A DNA stretch of 64,000 bases from Aureibaculum marinum (GCF_003813905.1 NZ_RPFJ01000002.1:62001-126000); one strand, 5' to 3'. Positions 35,837-45,422 are shown, numbered from the stretch's first letter. Numbers and translations: made by a program. The notes: generated by a model from the sequence alone, not told the origin.

Positions 35837-37594
35837 TTATCTTCTTGTTGGTTCTTTTCTTCTTCTTTTGTAAGACATAGCACCTAATTTATCTGTTGCA
35901 CATCTAAATCCGATATAATTAGTTGCCATATATTCAGGTAGATATCTACGTTGAGCAGGATCTAACCAATATGCTCTATCTCTCCAAGAACCTCCTTTGT
36001 AGACTCTAGATTGGTCACTAATTAAAGTATTTCTTTTCTTAGTGTCATATTGTTGAATAATTAAACCACTTTCTCCTATTTGTTTAGGTGTTTGAGGTGA
36101 ATTATACATTCTAGGTTTACTCTCTAAATCTTCTTCATCTTCATAGTAATATTTAGTTGAAGCTAAATCGCCATCATTAATAGCAATATTATCTGCTTTT
36201 TCATAATTAGGTCTCATAAAAGCATCACGCTTTGTAATTGGAACATATTTAATACTTCCTGGTAAATCTTTTGGTATAATTTTACCATTATCCAACGTAT
36301 CAAACTCAATACTGTTATAATCAACTACTACTACTTTACCTTCTTCGTCAATTAGAGGTTTTTTAAATACATTACCTCTAAAGTAATTAAAGTCATTAGC
36401 TTCGTTATCAATTATAGGTCTGTATACATCTGCAACCCATTCAGCCACATTACCAGCCATATCATACAAACCAAAGGCATTTGGATCATAAGATTTTACT
36501 TTTATAGTAATATCAGCTCCATCATTACTCCAACCTGCTAAACCACTATAATCACCTTTACCTTGTTTAAAGTTAGCCAACTGATCACCACCTCTTCTTC
36601 TAGATTGATCTCTCGTAGTTGATCCATTCCAAGCATACTTTTTTCTACCTCTAATCATGTTATACTCTCTGTTTTCGATTTCTGCTTTAGCTGCATATTC
36701 CCATTCAGCCTCAGTAGGTAATCTAAAACGTTGTGTTAATAAACCATCAGAAGTTTTAACATGACGACCAGTAAAACCTTGGTCAGACTTTCTAGATCTT
36801 CTGTCTTTTCTTGAAGTAGAATCTTTTGCACTTCTATCTTTCTTTTTAGATTTTTGTTGATTAGGATCTGGCAACCCTCTACCATAAATACTTTCATTAC
36901 CTTCAAACAATAAATCTGGATTTGCTAAATAAGTACCTGTATCAAATCTATTTTTACCTTCTACTTTAACAGAATCTAAATCAAATAAAGATTTAAGTAC
37001 TCCTTTATCCATCAATATTTTTTCATTAACTCTATCTGTTCTCCATTTGCAATATTCTGTTGCTTGTAACCAAGACACGCCAACTACAGGATAATCAGAA
37101 TAAGATGGGTGACGTAAATAAGCTTCAGATAATAATTCATTAAATCCTAAAGCGTCTCTCCATACCAAAGTATCAGGTAAAGCTGCTTGATAGATTTTTC
37201 TATAATTATCATCAGAAGGAGGATATACTTTTTCTAAATATTGTAAATAAAACAAATACTCTAAGTTTGTAACTTCAGCCTCATCCATATAAAATGAACG
37301 TACTTGTTGCTTAGTTGGAGTTGTATTCCAATCAAACATAACATCATCTTGTACACTTCCCATAGTAAATGTACCTCCTTCAATTAGTACCATTCCTGGC
37401 GGAACCTTTTGGCCTGCATAATTAGTATTGGCAGTAAAACCTCCATAAGTTGGATCATTAAATCTCCAACCTGTAAGTTCAGAATGTGTTCTGGACTTTT
37501 TTCCACAACTTATTAAAGTAGCTGCTACTAGTAATGTTAACAAAACTTTGTTTCCGATGTACCTTCTCATATTTAAACTTCTTAATTTATTCAT
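35837..37594 (-). CDS. gldJ: gliding motility lipoprotein GldJ
   Basis: GldJ is an outer-membrane-associated lipoprotein needed for Bacteroidota gliding and for stability of GldK/L/M/N, the T9SS core. The 585-residue protein has a signal with lipobox ATLISCGK and a sulfatase-modifying-factor (FGE-like) domain: PPGMVLIEGGTFTMGS near the start, SWLQATEYCKWR, LPTEAEWEYAAKAE, NVAEWVADVY and RVYKGGSWRDRAY at the end. A highly basic low-complexity stretch (KSKKKDRSAKDSTSRKDRRS) sits in the middle. An internal ATG at 37570 would also keep the signal. It diverges from porU. Confidence 0.96.
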   Translation of the reverse strand: MNKLRSLNMRRYIGNKVLLTLLVAATLISCGKKSRTHSELTGWRFNDPTYGGFTANTNYAGQKVPPGMVLIEGGTFTMGSVQDDVMFDWNTTPTKQQVRSFYMDEAEVTNLEYLFYLQYLEKVYPPSDDNYRKIYQAALPDTLVWRDALGFNELLSEAYLRHPSYSDYPVVGVSWLQATEYCKWRTDRVNEKILMDKGVLKSLFDLDSVKVEGKNRFDTGTYLANPDLLFEGNESIYGRGLPDPNQQKSKKKDRSAKDSTSRKDRRSRKSDQGFTGRHVKTSDGLLTQRFRLPTEAEWEYAAKAEIENREYNMIRGRKKYAWNGSTTRDQSRRRGGDQLANFKQGKGDYSGLAGWSNDGADITIKVKSYDPNAFGLYDMAGNVAEWVADVYRPIIDNEANDFNYFRGNVFKKPLIDEEGKVVVVDYNSIEFDTLDNGKIIPKDLPGSIKYVPITKRDAFMRPNYEKADNIAINDGDLASTKYYYEDEEDLESKPRMYNSPQTPKQIGESGLIIQQYDTKKRNTLISDQSRVYKGGSWRDRAYWLDPAQRRYLPEYMATNYIGFRCATDKLGAMSYKRRRKEPTRR

Positions 37595-37832
37595 TTTAGA
37601 GTTGAATCCTTCGGCATTAGGGGTCTATTTTTTGGACACATTATGCCTATTAATGCTAGTATAACGATAGTTTTATTTCTTTATTATATGTTGTGTTATA
37701 AAAAATGACACTAATTCTAATTAAATTTGTAACCATTTAAAACAAACCTTTGATACAAGGCATTTAATGTTTAAATTTAATAGAGGCTTATTTTAAATAA
37801 GTATGATTAACTTGCGTTCTGTTTAATATTTT
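37595..37832. promoter_or_regulatory. divergent promoter region gldJ / porU
   Basis: This 238-base gap separates two T9SS/gliding genes read in opposite directions. For porU a -7 candidate TAAATTTG lies at 37722-37729, with no clear TTTG partner. A 7-bp inverted repeat, CTTATTT-T-AAATAAG (37787-37801), lies 31 bases before the porU start. A gldJ promoter cannot be named. AT-rich sequence makes short symmetry unreliable. Confidence 0.4.
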
Positions 37833-40800
37833 ATGAAGTCATCATTTTTAAAAAAACATATTGTAAATTTTATACACCTATTATATATAGTTCCTTTCTT
37901 TGTGTACGCTCAAAACATTGAAAGTAATACTACATTTAATAAAAAATTTGTTTCTACGTTAAAAAATTCTGTACTATCTAAAGGTACTTGGTACAAATTT
38001 GCTATTGACACCACAGGCATTTTTAAAATTGACAAACAGTTTTTACAAAACTTAGGATTAAATGTTAATGATATAAATCCAAAAAATATACGAATTTTTG
38101 GTAATGGAGGTCAATTATTACCCCAAAAAAATAGTGACTTTAGATATGATGGCCTACAAGAAAATGCCATTTATGTAAAAGGTGAAGACGATAACAGTTT
38201 TGATAATAATGACTATATCTTATTTTATGGTAAAGGGCCACATAGTTGGAATATTACTCCTTCACAACCAACTCAATCTAGACATATAAATAATATATAT
38301 AGTGATAGAGCTTATTATTTCTTAACAGTTGATAATGGTTTGGGCAAACGTATTTCTAACGCTAATGAAATTTCAGCCACACCAACTCAAACTATTACAA
38401 ACTTTAATGACTATGATTTTATAGAAAATGATAATATTAATTTATTTGCAAACGGACAACAATGGTTTGGAAAAGACTTGAGTTTTGAAAACAGCACAAC
38501 AAAAATATTTAAATTTGAAAATTTAGACACTTCTCAGCCTATATCAATTAGAGTGAGAGCCGTCACTATTTCTTCAACCTCATCTTCATTAGACATAAAA
38601 GTTAATGGTCAACAATTAATGACTTTAAATTTTCCCTCAATACCTTCTACTACTGGAAACCTAACATTGGCAATTCCACGAGAAGATATCCAAAGTATTA
38701 TTGTAAATACTACTCCTATTGAAGTTCAAATCACCTATAATAATAATGGTAACCCTTCTGCCAAAGCCTATTTAGATTATGTAGAAATAATAGGGCAAAA
38801 AAAATTAATTGCCACTGGCAAACAGTTTTCTTTTAGAAATTATAGTACTAGTACCAGTGCCTCACTATTTAATTACGAAATAGAAAATGCAAATAACATT
38901 TATCAAGTGTGGAATGTAACGGATTATTTAAATCCACAAATTTTAACCAATCAATCTACTACAGGTCAATTTACTTTTAAATCTTTTGGAGGCACATTAC
39001 AAGAATATATTGTACTTAATGAAAATGATTTTTATAGTCCCGAAATCATTAATCAAAGTAACATATCAAATCAAAACTTACACAACTTAAAAGATATTGA
39101 CTATGTTATTATTACTAAAGATTTTTTAATAAGTGAAGCTGAACGCTTAGCAGCTTATCACAGAGAATATTCTAATTTAACAGTTGAAGTAATTGATGTA
39201 AATCATATTTATAATGAATTTGGCTCAGGTTCTCCTGACTTAACAGCTATTAGAGATTTTATAAGGCACTTGTACGTTAATGCTTCTAGCGAAGACACTC
39301 GTATTAAATTTGTCTGTCTTTTTGGTGATGCTTCTTATGATTTTAAAGATAGAATTAATGACAATAATAATATTATTCCTTCTTTTCAATCTTTTGAAAG
39401 TTTTGACTTGGCTCGTTCTTATGTAACTGATGATTATTATGGAATGATGGATGACGATGAGGGTGAATTGAGTAATAGTGACAAACAAGATGTTGCTACG
39501 GGAAGGTTTCCAATATCTACAATCGCTGAAGCAAAGATAACTGTTGATAAAACCTTAAACTATTACAGTACAACTTCTTTTGGAGATTGGCGTAATAGAA
39601 TTACACTTGTAGCAGATGACCCTGATGTGGCCAGTGAATTTGTATTACAAGAAACCGTCGAAAAACTAGCAGATACCATAAAAGAAAGGCGTCCTATTTA
39701 TAATTTGACTAAAATTTATGCAGACTCTTATGTACAAGAAACTTCTGCTGGTGGAGAACGCTACCCTGATGTAAATGAAGCCATAAATAATGCGGTAGAA
39801 ACAGGTTCTTTAATAGTAAACTATTTTGGTCATGGTGGTGAAGATGGATGGGCAAATGAAAGAATTTTAGAAGTAACTGAAATTAATGCATGGAATAATA
39901 GTGACAAATTACCTTTATTTATAACAGTTACTTGCGAGTTTTCAAAATTTGACAATCCGCTGAGACCAACTGCGGGTGAAGCCGTATTTCTAAATCCAAA
40001 TGGAGGTGCTATAAGTTTAATTACTACAACTCGTGAAATATTTATTAATGTTGGACAGCAGTATAATGAAATATTAACTAAAAAATTATTTGGATTTAAT
40101 GGTGAAGATTATACTATAGCGGAAGCAATGATGGCTATGAAAAACGATCCATCAGCCCCAAATAGCAGTCAACGATTATTTGTGTTCTATTTAGGTGATC
40201 CTGCAATGAAATTGGCTAGATCAAAACCGAATGTAAAACTTACAAAAATAAACGGAAAAGACATTACCTCAGCCACAGACACATTAAAAGCCCTTTCTAA
40301 AATAAGTTTAGAAGGAATTGTAACCGATGAATTAGGAAATAGTTTAACCGATTTTAATGGAGAATTATCTGCTACCATTTTTGACAAATCAATTGAAAGA
40401 ACAACATTAGACAATAATAATTTTGGAAATAAACTTACTTTTGATGCAATAGAAAGTAAAATTTTTCGTGGTAGAGCATCTGTAAAAAATGGTATTTTCA
40501 ATTTTAACTTTGTTGTTCCAAAAGATATAAGAATAGCCTATGGAAAAGCTAAAATTAGTTTTTATGCTGATAATAAAATAATTGATAAAGGAGGGGTTAA
40601 TCAAGAAATAATTATTGGAGGTATTGACGAAAATGCACCTGAAGATAATGAAGGCCCAACCATCCAACTTTTTATGGATGACGAATCTTTTGTTGATGGA
40701 GGAAACACTAGTGAATCACCACATTTAATTGCCATTTTAGAAGACAGTTCAGGAATTAATACTTCTATTACAGCTGTTGATCATGATATTGTTGCCATTT

Positions 40801-41306
40801 TAGATGGAAATCAAGCTAATCCATACATCTTAAATGACTTCTATGAAACAGAATTAGATGACTTTACAAAAGGAAAAGTGAAGTTCCCATTTCGCAATTT
40901 AGAACCAGGTTTACACACTATTAATTTTAAAGTTTGGGATACATACAATAATTCATCAGAAGCCACGTTAAATTTTGTTGTAGTAGATAACGGCGATTTG
41001 GTATTGAGTAACGTGCTAAATTACCCTAATCCATTTATAAATTATACAGAGTTTTGGTTTAATCACAACAAGCCTAATGAACCTTTAGAAGTTCAAATTC
41101 AGATTTTTACAGTTTCTGGAAAATTAATAAAAACGATTAATCAAAACGTTCAATCTGATAATCTATCTCGTTCAATATCATGGAATGGTTTAGATGACTT
41201 TGGTAATAAAATTGGAAAAGGGGTATACATATATAAACTCAATGTAAAATCGACACTAACAAATACAAAAACTGAAAAATTTGAAAAACTTGTCATTTTA
41301 CAATAA
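37833..41306 (+). CDS. porU: type IX secretion system sortase PorU
   Basis: PorU cleaves the C-terminal signal of T9SS cargo and attaches A-LPS or releases the protein at the cell surface. This 1157-residue protein has a signal peptide (IVPFFVYAQ), a large N-terminal beta part, and a gingipain-type (C25) domain with His667 in NYFGHGGEDGW and Cys701 in TVTCEFSKF, equivalent to the family's catalytic pair. The end is itself a type A T9SS C-terminal domain (NYPNPFINYTEFWF, then GKGVYIYKLNV), as in other PorU proteins. porV follows 37 bases later. Confidence 0.97.
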   Translation: MKSSFLKKHIVNFIHLLYIVPFFVYAQNIESNTTFNKKFVSTLKNSVLSKGTWYKFAIDTTGIFKIDKQFLQNLGLNVNDINPKNIRIFGNGGQLLPQKNSDFRYDGLQENAIYVKGEDDNSFDNNDYILFYGKGPHSWNITPSQPTQSRHINNIYSDRAYYFLTVDNGLGKRISNANEISATPTQTITNFNDYDFIENDNINLFANGQQWFGKDLSFENSTTKIFKFENLDTSQPISIRVRAVTISSTSSSLDIKVNGQQLMTLNFPSIPSTTGNLTLAIPREDIQSIIVNTTPIEVQITYNNNGNPSAKAYLDYVEIIGQKKLIATGKQFSFRNYSTSTSASLFNYEIENANNIYQVWNVTDYLNPQILTNQSTTGQFTFKSFGGTLQEYIVLNENDFYSPEIINQSNISNQNLHNLKDIDYVIITKDFLISEAERLAAYHREYSNLTVEVIDVNHIYNEFGSGSPDLTAIRDFIRHLYVNASSEDTRIKFVCLFGDASYDFKDRINDNNNIIPSFQSFESFDLARSYVTDDYYGMMDDDEGELSNSDKQDVATGRFPISTIAEAKITVDKTLNYYSTTSFGDWRNRITLVADDPDVASEFVLQETVEKLADTIKERRPIYNLTKIYADSYVQETSAGGERYPDVNEAINNAVETGSLIVNYFGHGGEDGWANERILEVTEINAWNNSDKLPLFITVTCEFSKFDNPLRPTAGEAVFLNPNGGAISLITTTREIFINVGQQYNEILTKKLFGFNGEDYTIAEAMMAMKNDPSAPNSSQRLFVFYLGDPAMKLARSKPNVKLTKINGKDITSATDTLKALSKISLEGIVTDELGNSLTDFNGELSATIFDKSIERTTLDNNNFGNKLTFDAIESKIFRGRASVKNGIFNFNFVVPKDIRIAYGKAKISFYADNKIIDKGGVNQEIIIGGIDENAPEDNEGPTIQLFMDDESFVDGGNTSESPHLIAILEDSSGINTSITAVDHDIVAILDGNQANPYILNDFYETELDDFTKGKVKFPFRNLEPGLHTINFKVWDTYNNSSEATLNFVVVDNGDLVLSNVLNYPNPFINYTEFWFNHNKPNEPLEVQIQIFTVSGKLIKTINQNVQSDNLSRSISWNGLDDFGNKIGKGVYIYKLNVKSTLTNTKTEKFEKLVILQ

Positions 41307-41343
41307 AGTGAGTACCCACAAAGTCCCTAATTTAACTATTCCA

Positions 41344-42483
41344 ATGAAAAATTCATTTTTAATATTATTAGCTCTTATGTGCATAAATTTGACCAATGCA
41401 CAAGATGAACCCAACCCAATAACTACAGCTGCACCGTTTTTAACAGTTGTACCTGATGCACGTGCTGGAGGTATGGGAGATATAGGTGTGGCCACAAAGT
41501 CAGACGCCAATTCTCAACATCATAATCCTGCAAAATTAGCCTTTTCTGAATCTCAATTTTCAGTGGGTGTTAATTATACTCCTTGGTTACGTAACTTAAC
41601 CAATGACGTATTTGTTAGTAGCTTAACTTTTTCTAACAAAATAAATGAACGAAGTGCTTGGGGTGCAAGTTTAAAATATTTTTCTCTAGGAACAATTGAT
41701 TTAACTGACACTGGAGGAAATCCAATTGGCACAGAAAATCCAAACGAATTCTCTTTCGATGGTTCATACTCCTTAAAATTAAATGAAACATTTGCCCTCG
41801 CCGTAGGTGTACGTTATATACGTTCTGATTACGCACTAAAAGTAGAAAACTCTGATTTAAACACTGTAAATACTTTTGCGGTTGATGTTGCTGGATATTA
41901 CGAATCTCCTGAAAAATATTATGGTAATTTTAATGGTATTTGGCGTGGTGGATTTAACATTTCTAACATTGGGCCAAAAGTTACATTATCAGACGGAGGG
42001 AGAGAAAGTTTTATACCAACCAACTTAAAATTAGGTGGTGGATTTGAATTTATTTTAGATGATTTGAATTCCATTACTACCAATTTAGAATTTAATAAAT
42101 TATTAGTACCAACTCCTCCAATAAGAAATTCAGAAAGTGGTGAAATTATTGATGGTAAAGACGATGATGTTGGCTTTTTATCTGGTATGTTTCAATCTTT
42201 TGGTGATGCTCCAAATGGTTTTAGTGAAGAGCTTAAAGAGTTTACTTGGGCTTTAGGTGCTGAATATATGTATGACAATACATTAGGCTTACGTCTAGGA
42301 TATTTTAATGAAAATGATTTAAAAGGAGCTCGTAAATATTTTACACTAGGAGCCGGATTCAAATTTAAAAGTTTAAACTTAGACATGTCTTATTTAATAA
42401 ATTCTTCAGATGTTAATAATCCTTTAGAAAATACATTACGCTTTTCATTAACTTTTAATTTCGGAGATTTATACGACTATTAA
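41344..42483 (+). CDS. porV: type IX secretion outer-membrane protein PorV
   Basis: PorV is a FadL-like 14-strand barrel that shuttles T9SS cargo from the translocon to PorU. I set the start at the ATG at 41344 (MKNSFLILLALMCINLTNAQ), giving a normal signal peptide; the frame is open further up to 41281 but has no signal there. Motifs include FLTVVPDARAGGMGDIGVAT and NPAKLAFSESQFSVGVNYTPW. The 379-residue length is normal. It lies 37 bases after porU and is followed by a hairpin, so porU-porV is one transcription unit. Confidence 0.96.
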   Translation: MKNSFLILLALMCINLTNAQDEPNPITTAAPFLTVVPDARAGGMGDIGVATKSDANSQHHNPAKLAFSESQFSVGVNYTPWLRNLTNDVFVSSLTFSNKINERSAWGASLKYFSLGTIDLTDTGGNPIGTENPNEFSFDGSYSLKLNETFALAVGVRYIRSDYALKVENSDLNTVNTFAVDVAGYYESPEKYYGNFNGIWRGGFNISNIGPKVTLSDGGRESFIPTNLKLGGGFEFILDDLNSITTNLEFNKLLVPTPPIRNSESGEIIDGKDDDVGFLSGMFQSFGDAPNGFSEELKEFTWALGAEYMYDNTLGLRLGYFNENDLKGARKYFTLGAGFKFKSLNLDMSYLINSSDVNNPLENTLRFSLTFNFGDLYDY

Positions 42484-42507
42484 GATTCTAATAAATATTA
42501 AAATTTC

Positions 42508-42548
42508 AAAAATCATTTTAGTAAATTGCACTAAAATGATTTTTTTTT
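42508..42548 (+). terminator. intrinsic terminator after porV
   Basis: Stem 42509-42522 (AAATCATTTTAGT region) pairs with 42530-42543 over a 7-base loop, followed by T8. It closes the porU-porV unit before cdd. Confidence 0.82.
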
Positions 42549-42565
42549 CCTAATTATAGCTCCTT

Positions 42566-43048
42566 ATGAAAACAAAAAAAACTACAACAGAATATATCAT
42601 ATACGAAGGTATAGAAGAACTTGATAGTAGTACTCAAAATTTAATGAAGGAAGCCATAAACGCGAGAAAAAAAGCGTATGCTCCATATTCAAACTTTAAT
42701 GTAGGTGCTGCTATTTTATTAGATAATAATAAAATTGTTACAGGTAACAATCAAGAAAATGCTGCTTTTCCTTCTGGATTATGTGCAGAACGTGTTGCTA
42801 TTTATAGTGCAGGGGCAAATTATCCGAATAATACTATTAAAAGCATTGCAATATCAGCCTCTTCAATCAAACAAAAAATAAATAAACCTGTTGGCCCATG
42901 TGGAGCATGCAGACAAAGTATTTCTGAATATGAAAACAAGCAAAACTATCCAATAGAAATATATTTTATGGGTGAAGAAGGGCAAATTGTAAAAGTTAAT
43001 TCTTTAAAAGACTTGTTACCTTTTGGCTTTAATAGTAGTTTTTTATAA
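42566..43048 (+). CDS. cdd: cytidine deaminase
   Basis: It converts cytidine and deoxycytidine to uridine and deoxyuridine in pyrimidine salvage. The 160-residue homotetrameric type shows AYAPYSNFNVGAAILLDN, the zinc/catalytic CAER (Cys73, Glu75) and PCGACRQ (Cys112, Cys115). All catalytic residues are present. The gene begins 17 bases after the porV terminator, an arrangement I believe is seen in other flavobacteria. Confidence 0.96.
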   Translation: MKTKKTTTEYIIYEGIEELDSSTQNLMKEAINARKKAYAPYSNFNVGAAILLDNNKIVTGNNQENAAFPSGLCAERVAIYSAGANYPNNTIKSIAISASSIKQKINKPVGPCGACRQSISEYENKQNYPIEIYFMGEEGQIVKVNSLKDLLPFGFNSSFL

Positions 43049-43121
43049 ATAATTTTTAAATTAAAAATAAGAAGTGATTATTATTTAAGTTCAAACTTTT
43101 ACATCTAACTATTGAATTGTA

Positions 43122-43499
43122 ATGCGAGATATTAAAAATAGAGAAGACATTTACTTTTTAATCGATAATTTTTACAAAAAATTACTTTCCGATGATTTAG
43201 TTAAACATTTTTTTTTAGATATATTAAAACAAAATCACCTTGAGCAGCATCTTCAAATTATTACTGACTTTTGGAATGGAATTTTGTTTAACTCTCCAGA
43301 TTATAAAAGAAATGCCATGCAACCACACCTCATTTTAAACAAATCAAAACCCTTTAAAAATGAACATTTTAAAAGATGGTTAAGCCATTTTACCTCTTCA
43401 ATAGATGAAAACTTTAAAGGAGAAAAAGCCGAAATGGCAAAAACTAGGGCTTTGTCTATTGCTACCATTATGGAAATTAAAATGACAACTAATTCTTAA
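43122..43499 (+). CDS. group III truncated hemoglobin
   Basis: A 125-residue heme protein of the TrHbP (group III) class. The proximal His is His82 in KNEHFKRWLSHF; Trp51 and Phe50 (DFWNGILF) and the Asp60-Tyr61 region fit the expected distal pocket. Group III proteins bind O2, NO or sulfide and are linked to nitrosative or low-oxygen stress, but no in vivo role can be read here. It has no heme-lyase-type neighbours. Between cdd and a KAS III gene. Confidence 0.88.
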   Translation: MRDIKNREDIYFLIDNFYKKLLSDDLVKHFFLDILKQNHLEQHLQIITDFWNGILFNSPDYKRNAMQPHLILNKSKPFKNEHFKRWLSHFTSSIDENFKGEKAEMAKTRALSIATIMEIKMTTNS

Positions 43500-43591
43500 A
43501 TAAACCAACAAATCGTTTATTTATAACGCTCAAATGAATTATCTTAGCAAATGGTTTAAAGTTTAAACGAAAAGAAAAGAACTCTGCATAT

Positions 43592-44653
43592 ATGAATTCA
43601 GTTATCACCGGAATCGGTAGTTATATCCCAACAGAAATAAAAAAAAATATTGACTTTATTGACAATCAATTTTACGACGAAAACAACACCCCCTATAACG
43701 CTACAAATGAAGTGATTATAGAGAAATTCAAAGCCATAACTGGAATATCCGAAAGAAGGTATGTAAAAGCCAATCTATTATCTTCTGATATAGCAACTAT
43801 AGCCGCACAAAAAGCTATTGACAGTTCTGGTATTGATTCTGAAGAACTTGACTATATTATATTTGCTCAAAATTTTGGCGATGTTAAAAAAGATAGTATT
43901 CAATCAGATTTATTACCAAGTTTAGCCTCTAGAGTAAAGCAAAATTTAAAAATAAAAAATTCTAATTGTGTAGCCTACGATATTATTTTTGGGTGTCCTG
44001 GATGGGTGCAAGGACTTATTCAAGCTGAAATTTATATAAAAGCTGGTGAAGCTAAAAAATGTTTAGTGATTGGGTCTGAAACCTTATCTAGAGTTATAGA
44101 CGATTACGATAGAAATTCTATGATTTTCTCGGATGGTGCTGGAGCTTGTATTTTAGAAGCTAAAGAAGATGTTGACAATGGTATTTTAAGTCATACTGTA
44201 ATTTCTGACACTATTGAAGAGGCAAAATATTTATATTTCGGAAAATCCTACAAACCTAACTCTGATGAAAATGTTAGGTATATAAAAATGTTAGGCCGTA
44301 AAATTTATGAATATTCTTTAACTAAGGTACCTAATGCCATGAAAAAGGCATTAGAAAAAAGTGGAGCTTCTATAGATGATGTAAAAAAAATATTTATTCA
44401 TCAAGCCAATGAAAAAATGGATGAAGCTATTGTTAAACGCTTTTTTAGATTATATAAAACCGATGTTCCAACTAATGTTATGCCTATGAGCATTAACAAA
44501 CTAGGAAATAGTTCTGTAGCCACCATCCCTACCCTATTAGATTTAGTAATTAAGGGAAATCTAGAAGGTCACAGTTTACAAAAGGGTGATATTATCATTA
44601 TAGCATCTGTGGGTGCTGGAATGAATATTAATGCTGTGGTTTATAAATATTAG
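43592..44653 (+). CDS. 3-oxoacyl-ACP synthase III family protein (KAS III, FabH-like)
   Basis: A 353-residue condensing enzyme. Catalytic triad: Cys135 (FGCPGW), His270 (FIHQANEKM) and Asn306 (KLGNSSVAT). These fit KAS III enzymes, which start fatty-acid chains from acyl-CoA and malonyl-ACP. The protein is longer than housekeeping FabH (about 320-330) and carries an insertion after the first helix (DNQFYDENNTPYNA). Its isolation from plsX, fabD or rpmF suggests a secondary FabH, for example one making a special primer for branched chains, a pigment or a signal. Not decidable here. Confidence 0.88.
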   Translation: MNSVITGIGSYIPTEIKKNIDFIDNQFYDENNTPYNATNEVIIEKFKAITGISERRYVKANLLSSDIATIAAQKAIDSSGIDSEELDYIIFAQNFGDVKKDSIQSDLLPSLASRVKQNLKIKNSNCVAYDIIFGCPGWVQGLIQAEIYIKAGEAKKCLVIGSETLSRVIDDYDRNSMIFSDGAGACILEAKEDVDNGILSHTVISDTIEEAKYLYFGKSYKPNSDENVRYIKMLGRKIYEYSLTKVPNAMKKALEKSGASIDDVKKIFIHQANEKMDEAIVKRFFRLYKTDVPTNVMPMSINKLGNSSVATIPTLLDLVIKGNLEGHSLQKGDIIIIASVGAGMNINAVVYKY

Positions 44654-44743
44654 GTAAATAAAACCCAAAGCCTCACCCACTACAAACCTGAATATCAACA
44701 TATTGAAATTTACTTTAATTTTAATAGTATATAAAATTTTAGG

Positions 44744-44751
44744 TAAATTTG
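44744..44751 (+). promoter_or_regulatory. putative -7 promoter element upstream of the duplicated-domain protein gene
   Basis: TAAATTTG matches the -7 consensus and lies 57 bases before the start at 44809. The -33 region reads TTTAA, a partial match only. Confidence 0.45.
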
Positions 44752-44808
44752 CCTTTCTCAATTATCACACAATCGATATTTATATCATAGGATAAAACCA
44801 TAAAAGAA

Positions 44809-45375
44809 ATGACGGGAAGTATAATATATGAAGTGCTTAACAAATCCAAAAATGAAAAAGAACTTATTGGTATTTGGCAATATGGAGATAGTAATAGTTT
44901 TTTAATGGGTCGTGTTATTGACTTTAATGACGATTTAGTCTTGTTTAAGCATTACACAAAATTTGGAAAACCTGATGGTATTATTGCTCTGCAAATGGAA
45001 GCCATTCAAAATATTGATTATAATGATGATTATACAAAAGCGATGGAATGTCTAATAGAATATTCATCAATATTAGACAAAGAACCTGATTTTGAATTTG
45101 TACTTAATAATTCTGAATATTGGGAAGCTGATCTTATTAAGCAATTAGCAGAAAATAATGATATTATAGCTAGTTTAGAAATCAATGACGATTATTACTC
45201 TGGTTATGTAACTAGAGCTACTGAAACTGATTTTGAACTGCATTGTGTTGGTAAAATGGGCGAAGATGAAGGAAAAGTAGTATTTCGAATTGAAGATGTT
45301 ACTGAGTTTAAAATTCACGATTTGAGTGACAGAAAAAAAGATTTGTTATTTAGATGGAGAAAAGCCATACTATAA
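44809..45375 (+). CDS. uncharacterised protein with two tandem SH3/Sm-like repeats
   Basis: A 188-residue soluble protein I do not recognise. It is an internal duplication: residues about 19-80 (LIGIWQYGDSNSFLMGRVID) and about 121-182 (IIASLEINDDYYSGYVTRAT) share the pattern hhhh....DD...hxGxV........LxxxGKxxxxxG...xxxxxIxxI.xxD, where h is hydrophobic. Each copy looks like five strands of an SH3- or Sm-like barrel followed by a short helix. Such barrels often bind RNA, DNA or peptide. The acidic composition argues against simple nucleic-acid binding. The end of the frame, including the stop, is inside a 46-bp perfect palindrome. Confidence 0.7.
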   Translation: MTGSIIYEVLNKSKNEKELIGIWQYGDSNSFLMGRVIDFNDDLVLFKHYTKFGKPDGIIALQMEAIQNIDYNDDYTKAMECLIEYSSILDKEPDFEFVLNNSEYWEADLIKQLAENNDIIASLEINDDYYSGYVTRATETDFELHCVGKMGEDEGKVVFRIEDVTEFKIHDLSDRKKDLLFRWRKAIL

Positions 45376-45406
45376 ACAAATAATTATTTGTTTATAGTAT
45401 GGCTTT
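45361..45406. terminator. 46-bp perfect palindrome spanning the stop codon; bidirectional terminator
   Basis: The sequence AAAGCCATACTATAAACAAA (45361-45380) is mirrored perfectly by its complement to 45406, so every base of 46 takes part. The stop codon TAA (45373-45375) and the last four codons lie in the left arm. It sits between convergent genes and could stop transcription from both sides, although the T runs after it are short. An alternative is a protein-binding or dimer-forming site. Confidence 0.7.
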
Positions 45407-45422
45407 AGCACGTTTTAAAAAG

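Noticed and set aside
41281-41343. Upstream extension of porV
   Set aside because: It overlaps the end of porU and has no signal peptide; the ATG at 41344 gives a normal one.
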